Assembly (NCBI GenBank): GCA_946811185.2
Contig: OX328097.1
Location: 11,354,252-11,418,251, forward strand
Length of the DNA: 64,000 nucleotides
Source: Hippopus hippopus
Taxonomy: Eukaryota; Mollusca; Bivalvia; Cardiida; Cardiidae
Direction: 5' to 3'
Shown here: positions 43,251 to 54,120 of the stretch, piece after piece
Layout of the letters: each line of letters begins with the position of its first letter
Numbering within the stretch: the stretch's first letter is position 1
Notes under the pieces: model-generated
The model's database searches: none
Seen by the model: only the letters and a program-made list of their open reading frames with translations
What the model was told of the DNA's origin: nothing
Translations under genes and position numbers: made by a program

Positions 43251-44019
43251 TAGTATTTTACCTCATTTGAGGCATGATACTCATCACACAGTAATCCTAA
43301 CAAATCCTATGGGATATATAGATACGTGGGGATTATATAATGAGGAAATTAAGCTTTAACATAAACGGAAATTTTCTCATTCTCATAAGTACATTTCAAC
43401 ATGTCATAGATGGTGCTTTTTAAACGAAAAAATCGATCAGGCTGGTACATATGTCAGAGGATTTGACATAAGCTAGCGTTTGAGATAAAATTTATTAGCA
43501 AGAATCTAGGGAAAAAAATGCTATCAAGCGAGCCTTTGTGGCTTAATGTCATTTTTTGACGACAAGTTAAAAAATAAACAATTCAAAAGCCGACGAATGT
43601 CAGTTTCTTTTTATCACAATCCCAACTGTATCTCAAGGATAACAGTACATTGTGTGTATTGAAATTTACATGAAACCTGGCAGATGTGTACTTCGCGGAC
43701 AGAAAGTAGTACAAAAGAAACATGCATACAATGATTTTATTTTGAGACTAAACATGATAAAATTTTCAGCATTGTCACGATCATCACTTTTAACAGTTAA
43801 ATTCACACAGATATCTTGGTCTGCCATGTGTTATAAACGAGGCGTATGACTACAGAACTTCGACCTAATAACGCACTATTTGCTTATCTCAAATGTGTGC
43901 AAGATGAAGAATTTTAAATGGCTGTATTACATTAGCCTGGTAAAAAGAAACAAATTTTTAATGTTGGAATTGACTTTAAGAGGTTATCAAGTCCATTTGA
44001 TAATCAGTGTTGCACAAGA
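43251..44019. other. Intron, nothing recognised
   Basis: Chance frames only. The 69-codon frame at 43880 runs into an H2 repeat. Confidence 0.5.
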
Positions 44020-44240
44020 ATATCCTTTAACCCTGCAAAATATGTTAAATAAAACTTTCAAGCCGATAGTAAAAACCAAAATAATGTAGTTTAAAACTTA
44101 AATTTTTAGAGAACAATATCTCCTTAACGGACTGTGTAGATCCAAGATCAGACTGCACGTTCTGTGCAGTCTGATCTTGATCTACACTGTTCGCCAAAGG
44201 TCTCTGAGTCGCGCTTAGCAGCTTAGTGGTTTTAAGTCGT
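44020..44240 (-). repeat. H2 MITE with long stem
   Basis: CCAAGATCAGACTGCACG, then TTCTGTGCAGTCTGATCTTG. Right end GCGCTTAGCAGCTTAGTGG. Confidence 0.87.
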
Positions 44241-44324
44241 CTGCTGCACATTTATTTCCGAAGATAATGAGTTAAAACTGCAGTCTCATGAATCCGCTTT
44301 TGCAGTTTATCAAGTCTATTTTAC

Positions 44325-44560
44325 CCTTTAACACTTTACCAGACGATAAAATTTTAGCCTTTTCCAAATTGAAAGCATTTACAGAAGACAAAATGAATGT
44401 TACTCAAAACATCAAATTTATCTTTCATAGGGTAGAAAACATTTTGAGAAAAGGAGAAAATAGCTGGTTACCAGCATTTTCTTCTTTTCCCACAATGTTT
44501 TCAAAAGGCTTCTTTCTTTTAGTCGTTAAAACTCGGGATTGTGTAGTAAAGGGTTGGGCT
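44325..44560 (+). repeat. H1 MITE, full length
   Basis: CCCTTTAACACTTTACCAGA left, GAGAAAATAGCTGGTTACCA core, GTGTAGTAAAGGGTT right. Confidence 0.88.
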
Positions 44561-44659
44561 GCTAATTAGATGAAATGAAAACGAAAATTTCCACTCTGTA
44601 GTAAAAACACAACTATTGCGATGTCAAAGTTGATTTCATCTGGAAAAAAAAACGTATCG

Positions 44660-44765
44660 AACCGTGTTGATCAAAGATCAGACTGCACGTTTTGTGCAGT
44701 CTGATCTTGATCTACACTGTCCGCAAAAGCCCTCCCGAGTCGTGCTTAGCAGCCTAAGAATTAAT
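44660..44765 (-). repeat. H2 fragment with intact hairpin
   Basis: AAAGATCAGACTGCACG, then TTTTGTGCAGTCTGATCTTG and TCGTGCTTAGCAGCCTAAG. Confidence 0.8.
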
Positions 44766-44774
44766 ATACTACGC

Positions 44775-45005
44775 AAAAAACATCTTTACAAGACGACAAA
44801 ATTTCACTCTAATTCAAATTGACGCCGTTTGCAGACGACATATCAAATGAGGCTTTAATCACAAGATTTATCCTTAGGTGGAAAACATGACATGAAATGG
44901 ATAAATTACTGGTTACCAGAAATTTCTCCTTTGCCCACAATGTTTTTAAGAGCCTTCTACCTAAAGGTCCTTAAAACTCGAGATTGCGTGTAATTAGAAT
45001 ATGGT
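44775..45005 (+). repeat. H1 MITE
   Basis: ACAAGACGACAAAATTTCAC, core AAATTACTGGTTACCAGAAA, then AACTCGAGATTGCGTGTAA. Confidence 0.78.
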
Positions 45006-45104
45006 TACAAACTCGACTGTTTGTTTCAGCGGTCTCCGAGTGGCATCCAACTAAATTCGCAAGATTGTGAGAAAATCTAAAAGGCCTAGTAGCAGCCAAA
45101 AGTA

Positions 45105-45525
45105 AGCAACGCGGGCGTTAAATTGCATCTAAATTTAAATCATACAATGGAAATTATTGTGAAGATAACAATCTGTAGACAATGCGGCTAAAAGTAAACA
45201 GTGCGGGTCTTAAGATGCATTTAAATTTAAATCACATCATTTAGAATTATGGAATTTATTGTGGATATGGCCATCTGTTATTGTACGGTCGGTTCTAGTG
45301 TTAGACGCTGGCCGAAAAATGAATTAAAAAACAGGTAAAACGTAAACAAAACGACTTGGCAACCTTTAATATAGTTTTAAAAACATGTTTTTATTTCTGC
45401 CTTGGACCGACCTACAACAACAGATGGTCATCTCCGCAATAAATATCATATTTTAAAAGGTATGATTTAAATTTAAATGCATTTTAAAATCCGCACTGTT
45501 TACTTTTGGCCGCTATATTGGGAAT
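45105..45525. repeat. M6 long-TIR MITE with a duplicated left end
   Basis: The left terminus GTTAAATTGCATCTAAATTT recurs 80 bases later as CTTAAGATGCATTTAAATTT. The right end is TTTAAATGCATTTTAAAATC, then CGCACTGTTTACTTTTGGCC. Confidence 0.82.
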
Positions 45526-45591
45526 TAATAAAGACCGGTTATTTTTTGCGTGCAAAGATAGCTTTAAAAATAACATATTGATAGAAATGAG

Positions 45592-45640
45592 CTGTTCCTC
45601 GTGAAAAGGGGGTTTAATGCATCTGCAAAAAGTATTGACC
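45592..45640 (+). repeat. H3 MITE stub, cut off at a SINE-B junction
   Basis: CTCGTGAAAAGGGGGTTTAA, then TGCATCTGCAAAAAGTATTG and ACCAGG. The sequence switches to the SINE at this point and the rest of H3 does not resume after it. Confidence 0.82.
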
Positions 45641-45935
45641 AGGTGGTAGAACAGGAGCCTTGTGAATGTCAAATGTCTGGCCACCTGAGGGTTTGGGTTC
45701 GATCCCCACGGCTGGCCATTCATAGTTACTTAAAAGTCTTTCGGATGAGACGTTAAACTTATGTTTTGTGTGACTGTGCTATACACTGAGCACATTAAAG
45801 AACCAATGGTAATTTAGGATCGGTTTCGTCCTTTATCTTGCACAATCCCCCGTAGCATAACTAACAGTCTATTGGGGGCGTCCCCCATAAGGGTAACCGG
45901 TGTCGACGATAAACAAAAGAAAATCAACCAATCAA
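45641..45935 (+). mobile_element. SINE-B with conserved central domain
   Basis: Box A is damaged (GGTGGTAGAACAGGAGCC) and box B is GGGTTCGATCCCC. The central block TCTTTCGGATGAGACGTTAA, then GCACATTAAAGAACC, is shared with 47510. End GGTAACCGGTGTCGACGATA. The CGGATGAGACGTTAAA-type block recalls deeply conserved SINE domains reported in invertebrates, an assignment from memory. Confidence 0.85.
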
Positions 45936-46224
45936 AATGAAGCGTGACTTTATTTTTGTACGACTCTAAACACCTGCATTGTGCGTAATACTCTGTTTGA
46001 AATAATTATCTCATCCAACACCACCTATATAGCAGCTGCTCTGGACATTTCCCCTAGATTGTAGTGGTCGGGTTTTGACGTCGTAACAAATCGAGTGTTA
46101 ATACAGGAAGGCAAAAAGTGCCATCTAGTGGCAAATGAAAAGATCTCATTTCAGCAAATAGACTCTTTAATATTTCAAGCAAAACAGGTTGACCATCGAA
46201 TAAATCTTTAAATAACGAGATAAT

Positions 46225-46415
46225 TTCAAACTCATCTAAATTAATAGGATTTGCAGACAACAAATTAAATGCTTCTAAAACTATTGGATTTGTCTTTGAG
46301 GGGGTATAGAAGACCTTCCAGGAAAAGGAGAAAATGCTGGCTACCAGATAATTCTTCTTTTCCAACAATGTTTTCAAGAGCCATATCTCTCGGGGTTGTT
46401 AAAGCTTCGGATTTA
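46225..46415 (+). repeat. H1 MITE, diverged
   Basis: CAAACTCATCTAAATTAATA, core AGAAAATGCTGGCTACCAGA, then TTGTTAAAGCTTCGGATT. Confidence 0.75.
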
Positions 46416-46699
46416 AGAGATCAAACGTAACGTTTACTTATTCTTGGGTCACTGGCTTACACAGTGAAATTTGGTCATTTCCCTCCCCCATCTGATTTTA
46501 ATAGTAAATCAGTCAAAGTACAATGACAGCGTAACTAGAAACTTCATTTACTAGGTTTCACCTGTAGTAAGCTTGGGTTTAGCAAGTCTGTACCCAGGGA
46601 CACACCAGCTTGATCAGCCACACTAGCGACGAGTGACTTTCATCAGATTCAAGAACAATGACTCCTCTCCGAATAATCCCAAGTTTTGAGGACTCAGAA

Positions 46700-46882
46700 C
46701 AAAACTGCTTTTGAAAATGTAGTGGGAAAAGTAGTAATGCTGGTGACCAGCTTTGTCTCCTTTACCCAATATATTTTCTGACCTTTCATCTTTAAAGCAA
46801 TTGTTTTAACTATATTTACTTGGTTGTCTACGAATGCTTTAGATTTCGACAAGTTTAAAAATATTCACCTGGTTAAGAGTTA
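46700..46882 (-). repeat. H1 MITE, diverged
   Basis: TGAAAATGTAGTGGGAAAAG, core ATGCTGGTGACCAGCTTTGT, and CACCTGGTTAAGAGTTA end. Confidence 0.75.
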
Positions 46883-47127
46883 CCTACGAAGCCACGGAAG
46901 GCCACCCGAAGTAACGAAGGACAGCGAAACCTACGTCACTGATCAATGATATTTAGCAACGACCCGGTCGTTGGTCGATTATATCTCATTACGATTTATT
47001 TCTGTCAGAATCCGATACAACCTAACACGTTGTTTCAAAATGTCAATCGTTATCGTAAGCTTGAGAGACCTGTTTTACCACGTAGCATACCTACATGTAG
47101 GCCATCAATTGGTTTGTTTGTCTTTAT

Positions 47128-47420
47128 ATGGCGTTTAACGCCGTTTTAAACATTATTTCGGTTATATCGCAGCGGCAAGTGAACCTTTTCATGCTTTCGT
47201 ACAGTTTCGTTTACCAGTACTTCTCAAAACATTCTTCCTAAGCCACGGCTGCTTTCCCGCATAACTATCCTCAAAGCAATGATAAACCATGAAAATGGAA
47301 TGAATCATGTCGCATTTACTACTAGTATCATCAGTTCCCGGAAAGAAATGGCAGAGCCGCGGATTCCAATCAGCGACTGGTCTCAAGTCTTGCACGCTAC
47401 TGTTTGCTCTATAGGGGCTC
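47128..47420 (-). mobile_element. SINE-A
   Basis: On the minus strand the tRNA-like head is worn (box B GATTGGAATCC). The body ACTGATGATACTAGTAG, then GAAGTACTGGTAAACGAAAC and AACGGCGTTAAACGCC is clear. Confidence 0.82.
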
Positions 47421-47509
47421 TACAAGCCAACAATTAGTGCAGAGTATTCTTAGACATGTATGTACACGGGCTCTATGTATTCTGAGACACTCTGGTACAA
47501 CGAAGACCA

Positions 47510-47812
47510 GCCCGAATAGCTTAGCTGGTAGAGCGTAGGACTCGTGAACGTGATGTTTCGGGTCACTTGAGGGTGTGGGTTCGATTCCCACGGCTGGCCA
47601 TCTAAAATTACTAATAGTCTTTCGGATGAGACGTTAAACCGAGGTCCATTGTGACGGTGCTATACACCGAGCACGTTAAAGAACCAGGCGTAACTTAGGA
47701 TGGGTTTCGTCCTGTATCTGCGCTATCCCCCGTAACAATACTAACAGCCTTCAGGGGGCGTCGCCCATATGGGTAACCGGTGGCGACGATAAATAAATGC
47801 AAGTTCATCATC
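47510..47812 (+). mobile_element. SINE-B, full length
   Basis: Head GCCCGAATAGCTTAGCTGGT with box A TAGCTTAGCTGGTAGAGCG and box B GGGTTCGATTCCC. Central block TTTCGGATGAGACGTTAAAC...GCACGTTAAAGAACCAGG. End GGCGACGATAAATAAATGC with an ATC-rich tail. The tRNA-like head alone might score as a tRNA gene, but it continues into the SINE. Confidence 0.9.
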
Positions 47813-47909
47813 ATCATACAATGAAGAGTCAAGCGCACCGCATGCCGATGCCAAAGCTTGAGTGCGGGTGGTTTTTCAGTGAAAGCTCCAGGCCAAGAAA
47901 GGAAACATA

Positions 47910-48180
47910 ATGGCCTGCAACACGCGAAAAGGGACATTCGGACATTTGCGTAATGTGTCGTCTCGGATCAGCCAGCGCAATCCGCGCAGGCTAATCCGAA
48001 ACGACACTTTCCGTTTTTTTATGTAATTTTCTGTTTTGCGCATGCATATCTACTAAAGGACAAAATCTAATGCAGTCGTAAAGTGCCGTCTCGGATTAGC
48101 CTGTGCAGACTGCGCAGGCTAATCCGAGACGACACTTTAGGCAAATGTCCGAATGCCCCTTTTCGCGTGTTGCAAGCCAT
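47910..48180. repeat. M7 MITE, ~38-bp terminal inverted repeats and paired internal hairpins
   Basis: Ends ATGGCCTGCAACACGCGAAA / TTTCGCGTGTTGCAAGCCAT pair with one mismatch in 20, extending through CATTCGGACATTTGC. Inside are two copies of the hairpin GTCGTCTCGGATTAGCC...GGCTAATCCGAGACGAC, at about 47957-48008 and 48087-48138. Confidence 0.93.
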
Positions 48181-48369
48181 ATGTATCAAAATATTTTGAG
48201 GGGTTAATTATTCTTCGGTTATGGTTCCCCCTTTTGGCAGTTAACAACTAGCCCAAGTTTGAAGTAAGTTTCTTCAGTAATAACAGAGATATGAGAAAAT
48301 GTCAAAATGTTTGCCTGATGACGACGGGACAGATGACGGAGACGAAAACAAGGCTATACCTTGGCGACC

Positions 48370-48470
48370 ACAGAATTTCGACCAAGGTCAGCCTACGCTG
48401 CCTGCGCAGGCTTACATGAATATACTTTATGCAGATGCTCTAAACACCCCTTTAACAGAGCATGGCCCAC
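48370..48470 (+). repeat. H3 fragment
   Basis: CGACCAAGGTCAGCCTACGC, then CCCCTTTAACAGAGCATGGC. Confidence 0.75.
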
Positions 48471-48582
48471 ATAAATTATATGAAATAACACAATATCATA
48501 CTGATCGTTTGTTAATATTATATCATATAGATCTGATCATATGTCAAGTAAATTGCGGAGTATTTTTTTGTCTTCTGATACT

Positions 48583-48801
48583 TAAGGTGTACGGCCCCTA
48601 ACTCATCGGTAAACATCGACGTTTTCGTACAGGCTACTCGGTCAATCTCGGCAGCTTCCATCTTTTAATATAAGAGTTAGGGGCCGTAGACTCACTAACT
48701 CATCGGTAAATATCGTGTTTCATCGACATTTTCGTAAAAGCTTTCGGCTAATATCGGCAGCTTCCGTCTTTTAATATGAGAGTTAGAGGCCGTAGACCTT
48801 A
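48583..48801. repeat. Two ~97-bp tandem units framed by inverted ends
   Basis: Outer ends TTAAGGTGTACGGCCCCTAA and AGAGGCCGTAGACCTTAA are inverted. Units 48598-48694 and 48695-48800 both read CTAACTCATCGGTAAA...CGGCAGCTTCC(A/G)TC, then TTTTAATATxAGAGTTAG. The second unit carries a ~12-base insertion (GTGTTTCATCGA). Confidence 0.88.
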
Positions 48802-49079
48802 ATGATGTGACCATGTAATACAACGTACCCTTGACAAAAGACGTACGAAAAGCAGGCTTTAAATCAAATCTTTATCGATACAAATCGACCCAGAAAACAT
48901 CGACATCACAACAATATAACATTTTTTCAGTCAAATCAAAAGTAATTCATTGATAATTTTGCAATACTCTACCGTTGGCGTTTATTTGAGCACCATTTAT
49001 CACGTTGCTCAAGTATCAGGCGGTTTTTCCTCAACATTATGTGTAAACAGAATTTCCGATAACGGTTCCGTTATTTATA

Positions 49080-49351
49080 TATGAACCATGCTCTGTAAAT
49101 AGGGAGCTTAATGCATCTGCGAAAAATATCGACCAAGGTCAGCCTGCGCAGTCCGCGCAGGCTGACCTGGGCCGAAACTTTTCGCTATTGATAAATTTTC
49201 TGTATCTCAAAGAACCAGTCTACCTAATGATTCAGTCGGTTGTTACTCAAAATTTATTTTTGTGGATCCATAATTATGTGAAAACTTGCTTGGTATAATG
49301 GATCACGGAGATGCATTAAACCTCATTTTGCCAGAGCATGGGTCATATATA
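49080..49351 (+). repeat. H3 MITE, full length
   Basis: GAACCATGCTCTGTAAATAG start, perfect hairpin AAGGTCAGCCTGCGCAG, then TCCGCGCAGGCTGACC, and TTTGCCAGAGCATGGGTC end. Confidence 0.92.
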
Positions 49352-49394
49352 AACGAGATAATAGAGCGTTATACTGGTAATGGTTTTGGCATTT

Positions 49395-49612
49395 AACTCT
49401 TTACCAAACTATCCGGAGTTTTGACGACCGTAAGTTAACAGACTTTCGAAAAAAATGTGAGAAAAGGAGAAAATGCTGGTGACCAGCATTTTTTCCTTTT
49501 TTAACAATGTTTTCTATCCTTTCAATGAGAAATTCCATCATTCGAGCCACATTTACTTTACATGAAAGCGGTTTCAATTTGGAGAAGTGTGCAACTTTGT
49601 CATGTGTGAAAG
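49395..49612 (-). repeat. H1 MITE
   Basis: AACTCTTTACCAAACTATCC, core AGAAAATGCTGGTGACCAGC, and TTTGTCATGTGTGAAAGAG. Confidence 0.82.
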
Positions 49613-50129
49613 AGTGTATTCGATAACAATTGTTATTTGACTGTAATTCAGTCTCTTTGCGATCTTCCTTGATTTCCACAGTCTAACTTTTGTATTGGCC
49701 CGATGAGACACAGGTTTTTACAGTGCTAGGAAAGCGTTTGTTTATTTCAATCAAGCCGGAAAAATCAAGCATGTATTTCAATCTGACACACCATCCTTCA
49801 CCAAAGTCAAAGGGATCATTTTTGTGTTATTTGGTGAGCAAATAAGACCGTAGAATGACCAGATATTTTGGCGTCCTTTATTATTCAATCAAAAGAGTCC
49901 TTGCCCTATGTCTTCCAAAGTAACTCCTTTAATCCTAAAGTAGAAAAAGAAAATAGAAAGCCATGTTTCGCGATAAAAAAAATTATGTCAATAATTGTAC
50001 CACATGCATCAGTGATACAAATGCTGTATGAAAATCAAAGTTCTGAAAGTACTGAAGAGTGATAGCGCATAATCAGGATGAAGCGCCGATGAACTTTTTT
50101 TTTTTTTTACTTTATGATTTTTAATTCTT

Positions 50130-50345
50130 TACCGCACAATCCCCAGTTTTAAGGCCCTAGTAGAAGACGATTTTTGAAAACATCGTGGAGAAAAAGGAGA
50201 GAGTGCTGGTAAACAGTATTTTCTCCTTTTCCCACAATGTTGTCTTTCCTATCAAAGACAGAAATGGTAATCTGAGCTGCATTTAAGTTGTCGCCTGCAA
50301 ATAATTTCGATTCAAACAAGAGAAAAAAGTTGTTGTTTGGTAAAA
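50130..50345 (-). repeat. H1 MITE
   Basis: TTTACCGCACAATCCCCAGT, core GAGTGCTGGTAAACAGTATT, and AAAAAGTTGTTGTTTGGTAA. Confidence 0.8.
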
Positions 50346-50599
50346 ATCTAAACGTCAATTTTTAAAGTTAGACAGCTTTAAAATTTGATGGATGAAGAAG
50401 TTCTAAAAGTCAGTTGAAAGCAACTGACATATGTTTTCTTCGAGGCAAAACATTATTTTGTTGACGATGATAGATTTTCTACACTCCTAGAATAGCAAAC
50501 TATGGCCTGCATGAAAACACACAGATACTGCAGTTTGATAGGGAAATATCGAGAAGTTTAGTAAAAAAAAAAATATATATATATTCTGTTTTTCAATTC

Positions 50600-50869
<270 letters not shown>

Positions 50870-50870
<1 letters not shown>

Positions 50871-51065
50871 TTAATTTTAAAACGAATTTTTATTTCGATA
50901 TTATAAACTCATATATTGCAATTTTAAAGTTAAGTTTTGGGGAATAATATCTCCTTATCGGACAGTGTAGATCCAAGATCAGACTGCACGTTCTGTGCAG
51001 TCTGATCTTGATCTACACTGTCAGCAAAAGGCCAGTGAGTCGCGCCTAGCAGCCTAAAGGTTAAA
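50870..51065 (-). repeat. H2 MITE with long stem
   Basis: AGTGTAGATCCAAGATCAGA and TCTGATCTTGATCTACACTG around CTGCACGTTCTGTGCAG. Right end CGCGCCTAGCAGCCTAAAGG, then TTAA. Confidence 0.88.
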
Positions 51066-51352
51066 TTTCGTCGTCTATCAAACATTTAAAGAATATCGGA
51101 CAAGCAAAAAACCTGTAGACAGTCTCCGAACGCATAATGTGCCTTGATTTGTATTAACGAATAGAAATCAAATCTTCCTCGGGGAATGAAAATTAATCCA
51201 TTAAACACACGCACGTAATGAAAAAAATGTAGGATGAAAAATAGATAGGAACAAAAATATGCCCGAGGAAGCTGTCAAGCAATCCGTGTTGTGTAAAAGA
51301 TAAATGGTTGATCGTTTTGATTCTAATTTCCATTGTCTAAAAACAGATTCCG

Positions 51353-51490
51353 GGGCCTTATAAACCAACAATTTTAGACATTGTTCCGATTCTGAATTCT
51401 ATAACAAGCTGTCTGATCGTCTGAGATATTCTGTCTCAGCCAATCTGATGGCTAGTCTTGAAATTTAGAACTACAACCTATATAACAATG
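51353..51490. repeat. M8 repeat (pair with 57418-57572)
   Basis: TCTGTCTCAGCCAATCTGAT, then GGCTAGTCTTGAAATTTAGA. The sister copy has CGTCTCAGCCAATCAGATGG, then CAAGTCTTGGAATTTCAAAT. Both are AGCCAAT-containing and loosely resemble P1, but are a distinct family. Confidence 0.7.
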
Positions 51491-51518
51491 AGAAATGATT
51501 CCAATCTTATACTAAATA

Positions 51519-51785
51519 TACCCCTCACAAAAAGTCAAGCAACATTTTTCTTTTGTCCAGTGAAATATTTGATCAGTTTTATTAACTGATCAAATATTTC
51601 ACTGGACAAAAAAAAAAAAAAAAAATGTAAAAAATAAAAACGTTATTTTGTAAAAGTAACTGTAAAAAAGTAACCTCTAGTTGCATGTGCAAATAACAAG
51701 CTTTTCTTCGCATTTAAACTTAACTGATTAAATTTTTCACAGGACTTAAAACAATCATTTTATTGCTTGACTTTTGTGAGGAGTA
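51519..51785. mobile_element. Tc1/mariner-type MITE with an internal hairpin
   Basis: Ends TACCCCTCACAAAAAGTC and GACTTTTGTGAGGAGTA are inverted, and similarity continues inwards for ~65 bases with gaps. TA lies at each side (51517-51518, 51786-51787). Inside, TTGTCCAGTGAAATATTTGA and TCAAATATTTCACTGGACAA pair perfectly (about 51557-51610). No transposase frame is present. Confidence 0.88.
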
Positions 51786-51824
51786 TATTACACGTTTGCC
51801 GAAACATTTATATTTAGGGTGTAT

Positions 51825-51980
51825 AAATGCTGGTAACCATCATTTTCTTCTTTTTTCACAATGTTTTCTGTCCTTCAAATATATTTTTCACTATTCTGTT
51901 TGAGCCACATCTACATATATTTCGTCGTCTGCAAATACTTTGGATCTGGACAAGTTAAAATTTTGTCGTTTGGTACAAAG
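51825..51980 (-). repeat. H1 MITE, half
   Basis: AATGCTGGTAACCATCATTT, then CGTCGTCTGCAAATACTTTG and TTTGTCGTTTGGTACAAAG. Confidence 0.75.
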
Positions 51981-52410
51981 TAATGTGTAGTCGAAGCTTT
52001 ACACCCTTTTCAACCAATTCAGTGAAAATAGAAAACAGTGCAAATCCATCCATGGATTGATGATTTTTTCAAATAAGATACCATGCTGTTATTTTCTTTG
52101 TTTAAACTTTCATATATACATGTAGTGTTATTATTACGGAAAACCAATTGTAACAGTTGACGGTAACAGCCCACACTACCTCGATCTACTTCCAAAGCCA
52201 CATGTTTTTCTATGGGTAAATTAGAAAAGAATTGAGCGGCTTTTTATCCATTTCGTGATTTTGTGAGGCCGCGTGTTTCTATTGATTTTATGTCGGCTGT
52301 CGTTTTCAGTATTTCACACTTTGGCTCAGCCAAACAGATAGTTCGTGATTGAATTTAAGAATTGAGATTGAATTCAGAATGGTTAATGGATGCTCGTAAC
52401 AGACTAGGGC

Positions 52411-52570
52411 CCGTATATATCAACCATTCCAAATGTCAAAGTAACGCAATTTCTGATTGGCTAAACCATTCGCTTTAGCCAGTCAGAAATAATGTAACGT
52501 TACCGTCCAAGTTCATTATTAAAATGGACATGCTATTTAGACTGGTTAGTGAATACGGCACCAGGCTAAA
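52411..52570. repeat. P1 palindromic MITE, shortened arms
   Basis: TTTCTGATTGGCTAAACC, then ATTCGCTTTAGCCAGTCAGA. Right outer end GGTTAGTGAATACGGCACC. Confidence 0.82.
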
Positions 52571-52754
52571 ATCCGTTCTCAACTATTTCAAACGTCGCAG
52601 TATGTTTAGTTGATGGAAGAAAATAAGCGACTTTTCCATAAATATAAGAGGTCCTATTTCTTATCCTAATTAAACAGAAACTGGATACAATAACGTCAAT
52701 CACTGACACATTATTAGGACTTTGATGTCAACCCTGTAACAAACAACAATAATT

Positions 52755-52945
52755 TTGACTGGTCCTCATCAAAAACATTTTCATACAACATATTGGATGA
52801 AACTCAGATGCTTGAATTTATCTTTTAATGGTAGAAAACATTGTGGGGGAAAAAAAACGCGTGTTACCAGCATCGTCTTCTTTCTGACCATGTTTTCTGT
52901 AGCCTTTTTCCCAAAGGTCGTAAAAACAAAAACTGTAAAGTATTA
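52755..52945 (+). repeat. H1 MITE, eroded
   Basis: GGTAGAAAACATTGTGGGGG, core CGCGTGTTACCAGCATCGTC, and AAAACTGTAAAGTATTAA. Confidence 0.6.
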
Positions 52946-53019
52946 ACCTGAAACAACAGAATTAAACGTTTGCCAAAGATTCCAATTTCCTGACCCGAGG
53001 CTCTCATAACTGTCCACTG

Positions 53020-53480
53020 TTTAATCATTTCACCCACACCACGTCTACTTATATGTCACATGACTCTTATTTTATGGATGACAAATAGTCCTACGTTGTT
53101 AAGGAAGCAAATACATAATAAAAAGTATTTATGTTCTTGTAAAGGATACTGAAAAATGAAGCCTTGTAGATGTATATGTAATTATCGTTTAATTTTCCAA
53201 TTTAATTATTTCACCAGAGCAAATACTTTTATTTAACAAACCTCTTTCTTTTAGAAGGACAAATATCCTACAGTTTAATGAAAAGGGAGAAATGGAATAG
53301 GTGTATACGAGTATATTGTGTAAAAGTAATTTTTCCAAATTATTCATTATTTCTAAAGTTATTCCATCCCCGCAACGTCTACATATACTCGCATATGACA
53401 TAATAGGACTCTTTCTTGTAGAAAGATAACAAAAGTCCTACATTGTAAGGAAAAATGATAAATGGAGTAAGAGGTATCGT
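53020..53480. repeat. Degenerate ~170-bp tandem repeat, about three units
   Basis: AGTCCTACGTTGTTAAGGA (53087), ATCCTACAGTTTAATGAAAA (53266) and AGTCCTACATTGTAAGGAAA (53434) recur with related flanks such as ACGTCTAC-TATA and GACTCTT. Confidence 0.6.
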
Positions 53481-53824
53481 ACGGTGGCATGGACCTGCCA
53501 CAACATGCTTGATAATGATGTCGAATAAATTCGGAAAAATTATGGCGAACTTCACAATATGCAGGAACTTTATTATCTGGTAAGAGGTGGCAGTTTTATG
53601 CCACCATAGTATCGATATAACGAGGGTTGAATCCGAAACGACTCCATCTGCGTTTTGGAAAAAATTACAGGAGAGAGAAAAGACCTTCATTCCTGTGAAA
53701 AGCATTGTTAGATTATCTTGTATAGATTATGTTGTGTTGAATTCATTCACACAATTTGACGCGAATCTTGTAATGAACTTACTTGGAAATAAAATATGTT
53801 TGAACGAAAAACGATTTTTTAAAC

Positions 53825-53890
53825 CTTTTTAATTTGTCGTCTGTAAAGTCTTTCAGTTTTGACAAGTCTAAAATAATGTCTTTTGCTTAG
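53825..53890 (-). repeat. H1 fragment
   Basis: TTTGTCGTCTGTAAAGTCTT, then TTTTGACAAGTCTAAAATAA. Confidence 0.55.
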
Positions 53891-54120
53891 AATTAACGCT
53901 GCAAACATGCGCACACAAATCGACTACTAAAAAGCTCAATTGACAACTCGTTTACTATATATGAAGGTCAACAACGTAGTGTTTGTGAAGGAACGCCGAA
54001 CGACTTAAGTCGTTGCTATTAAATTCATCACGACCTGCAGCCGACTTTTGTTCGTATTGCAGCCGACCAATTTTACGCAAGTTGTTGTAGATTTATAGGT
54101 CGTTTGTAATAAGAAATTTG

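Noticed and set aside
47515..47602. tRNA gene with a long variable arm
   Set aside because: Part of SINE-B, continuing into the conserved central block and tail.
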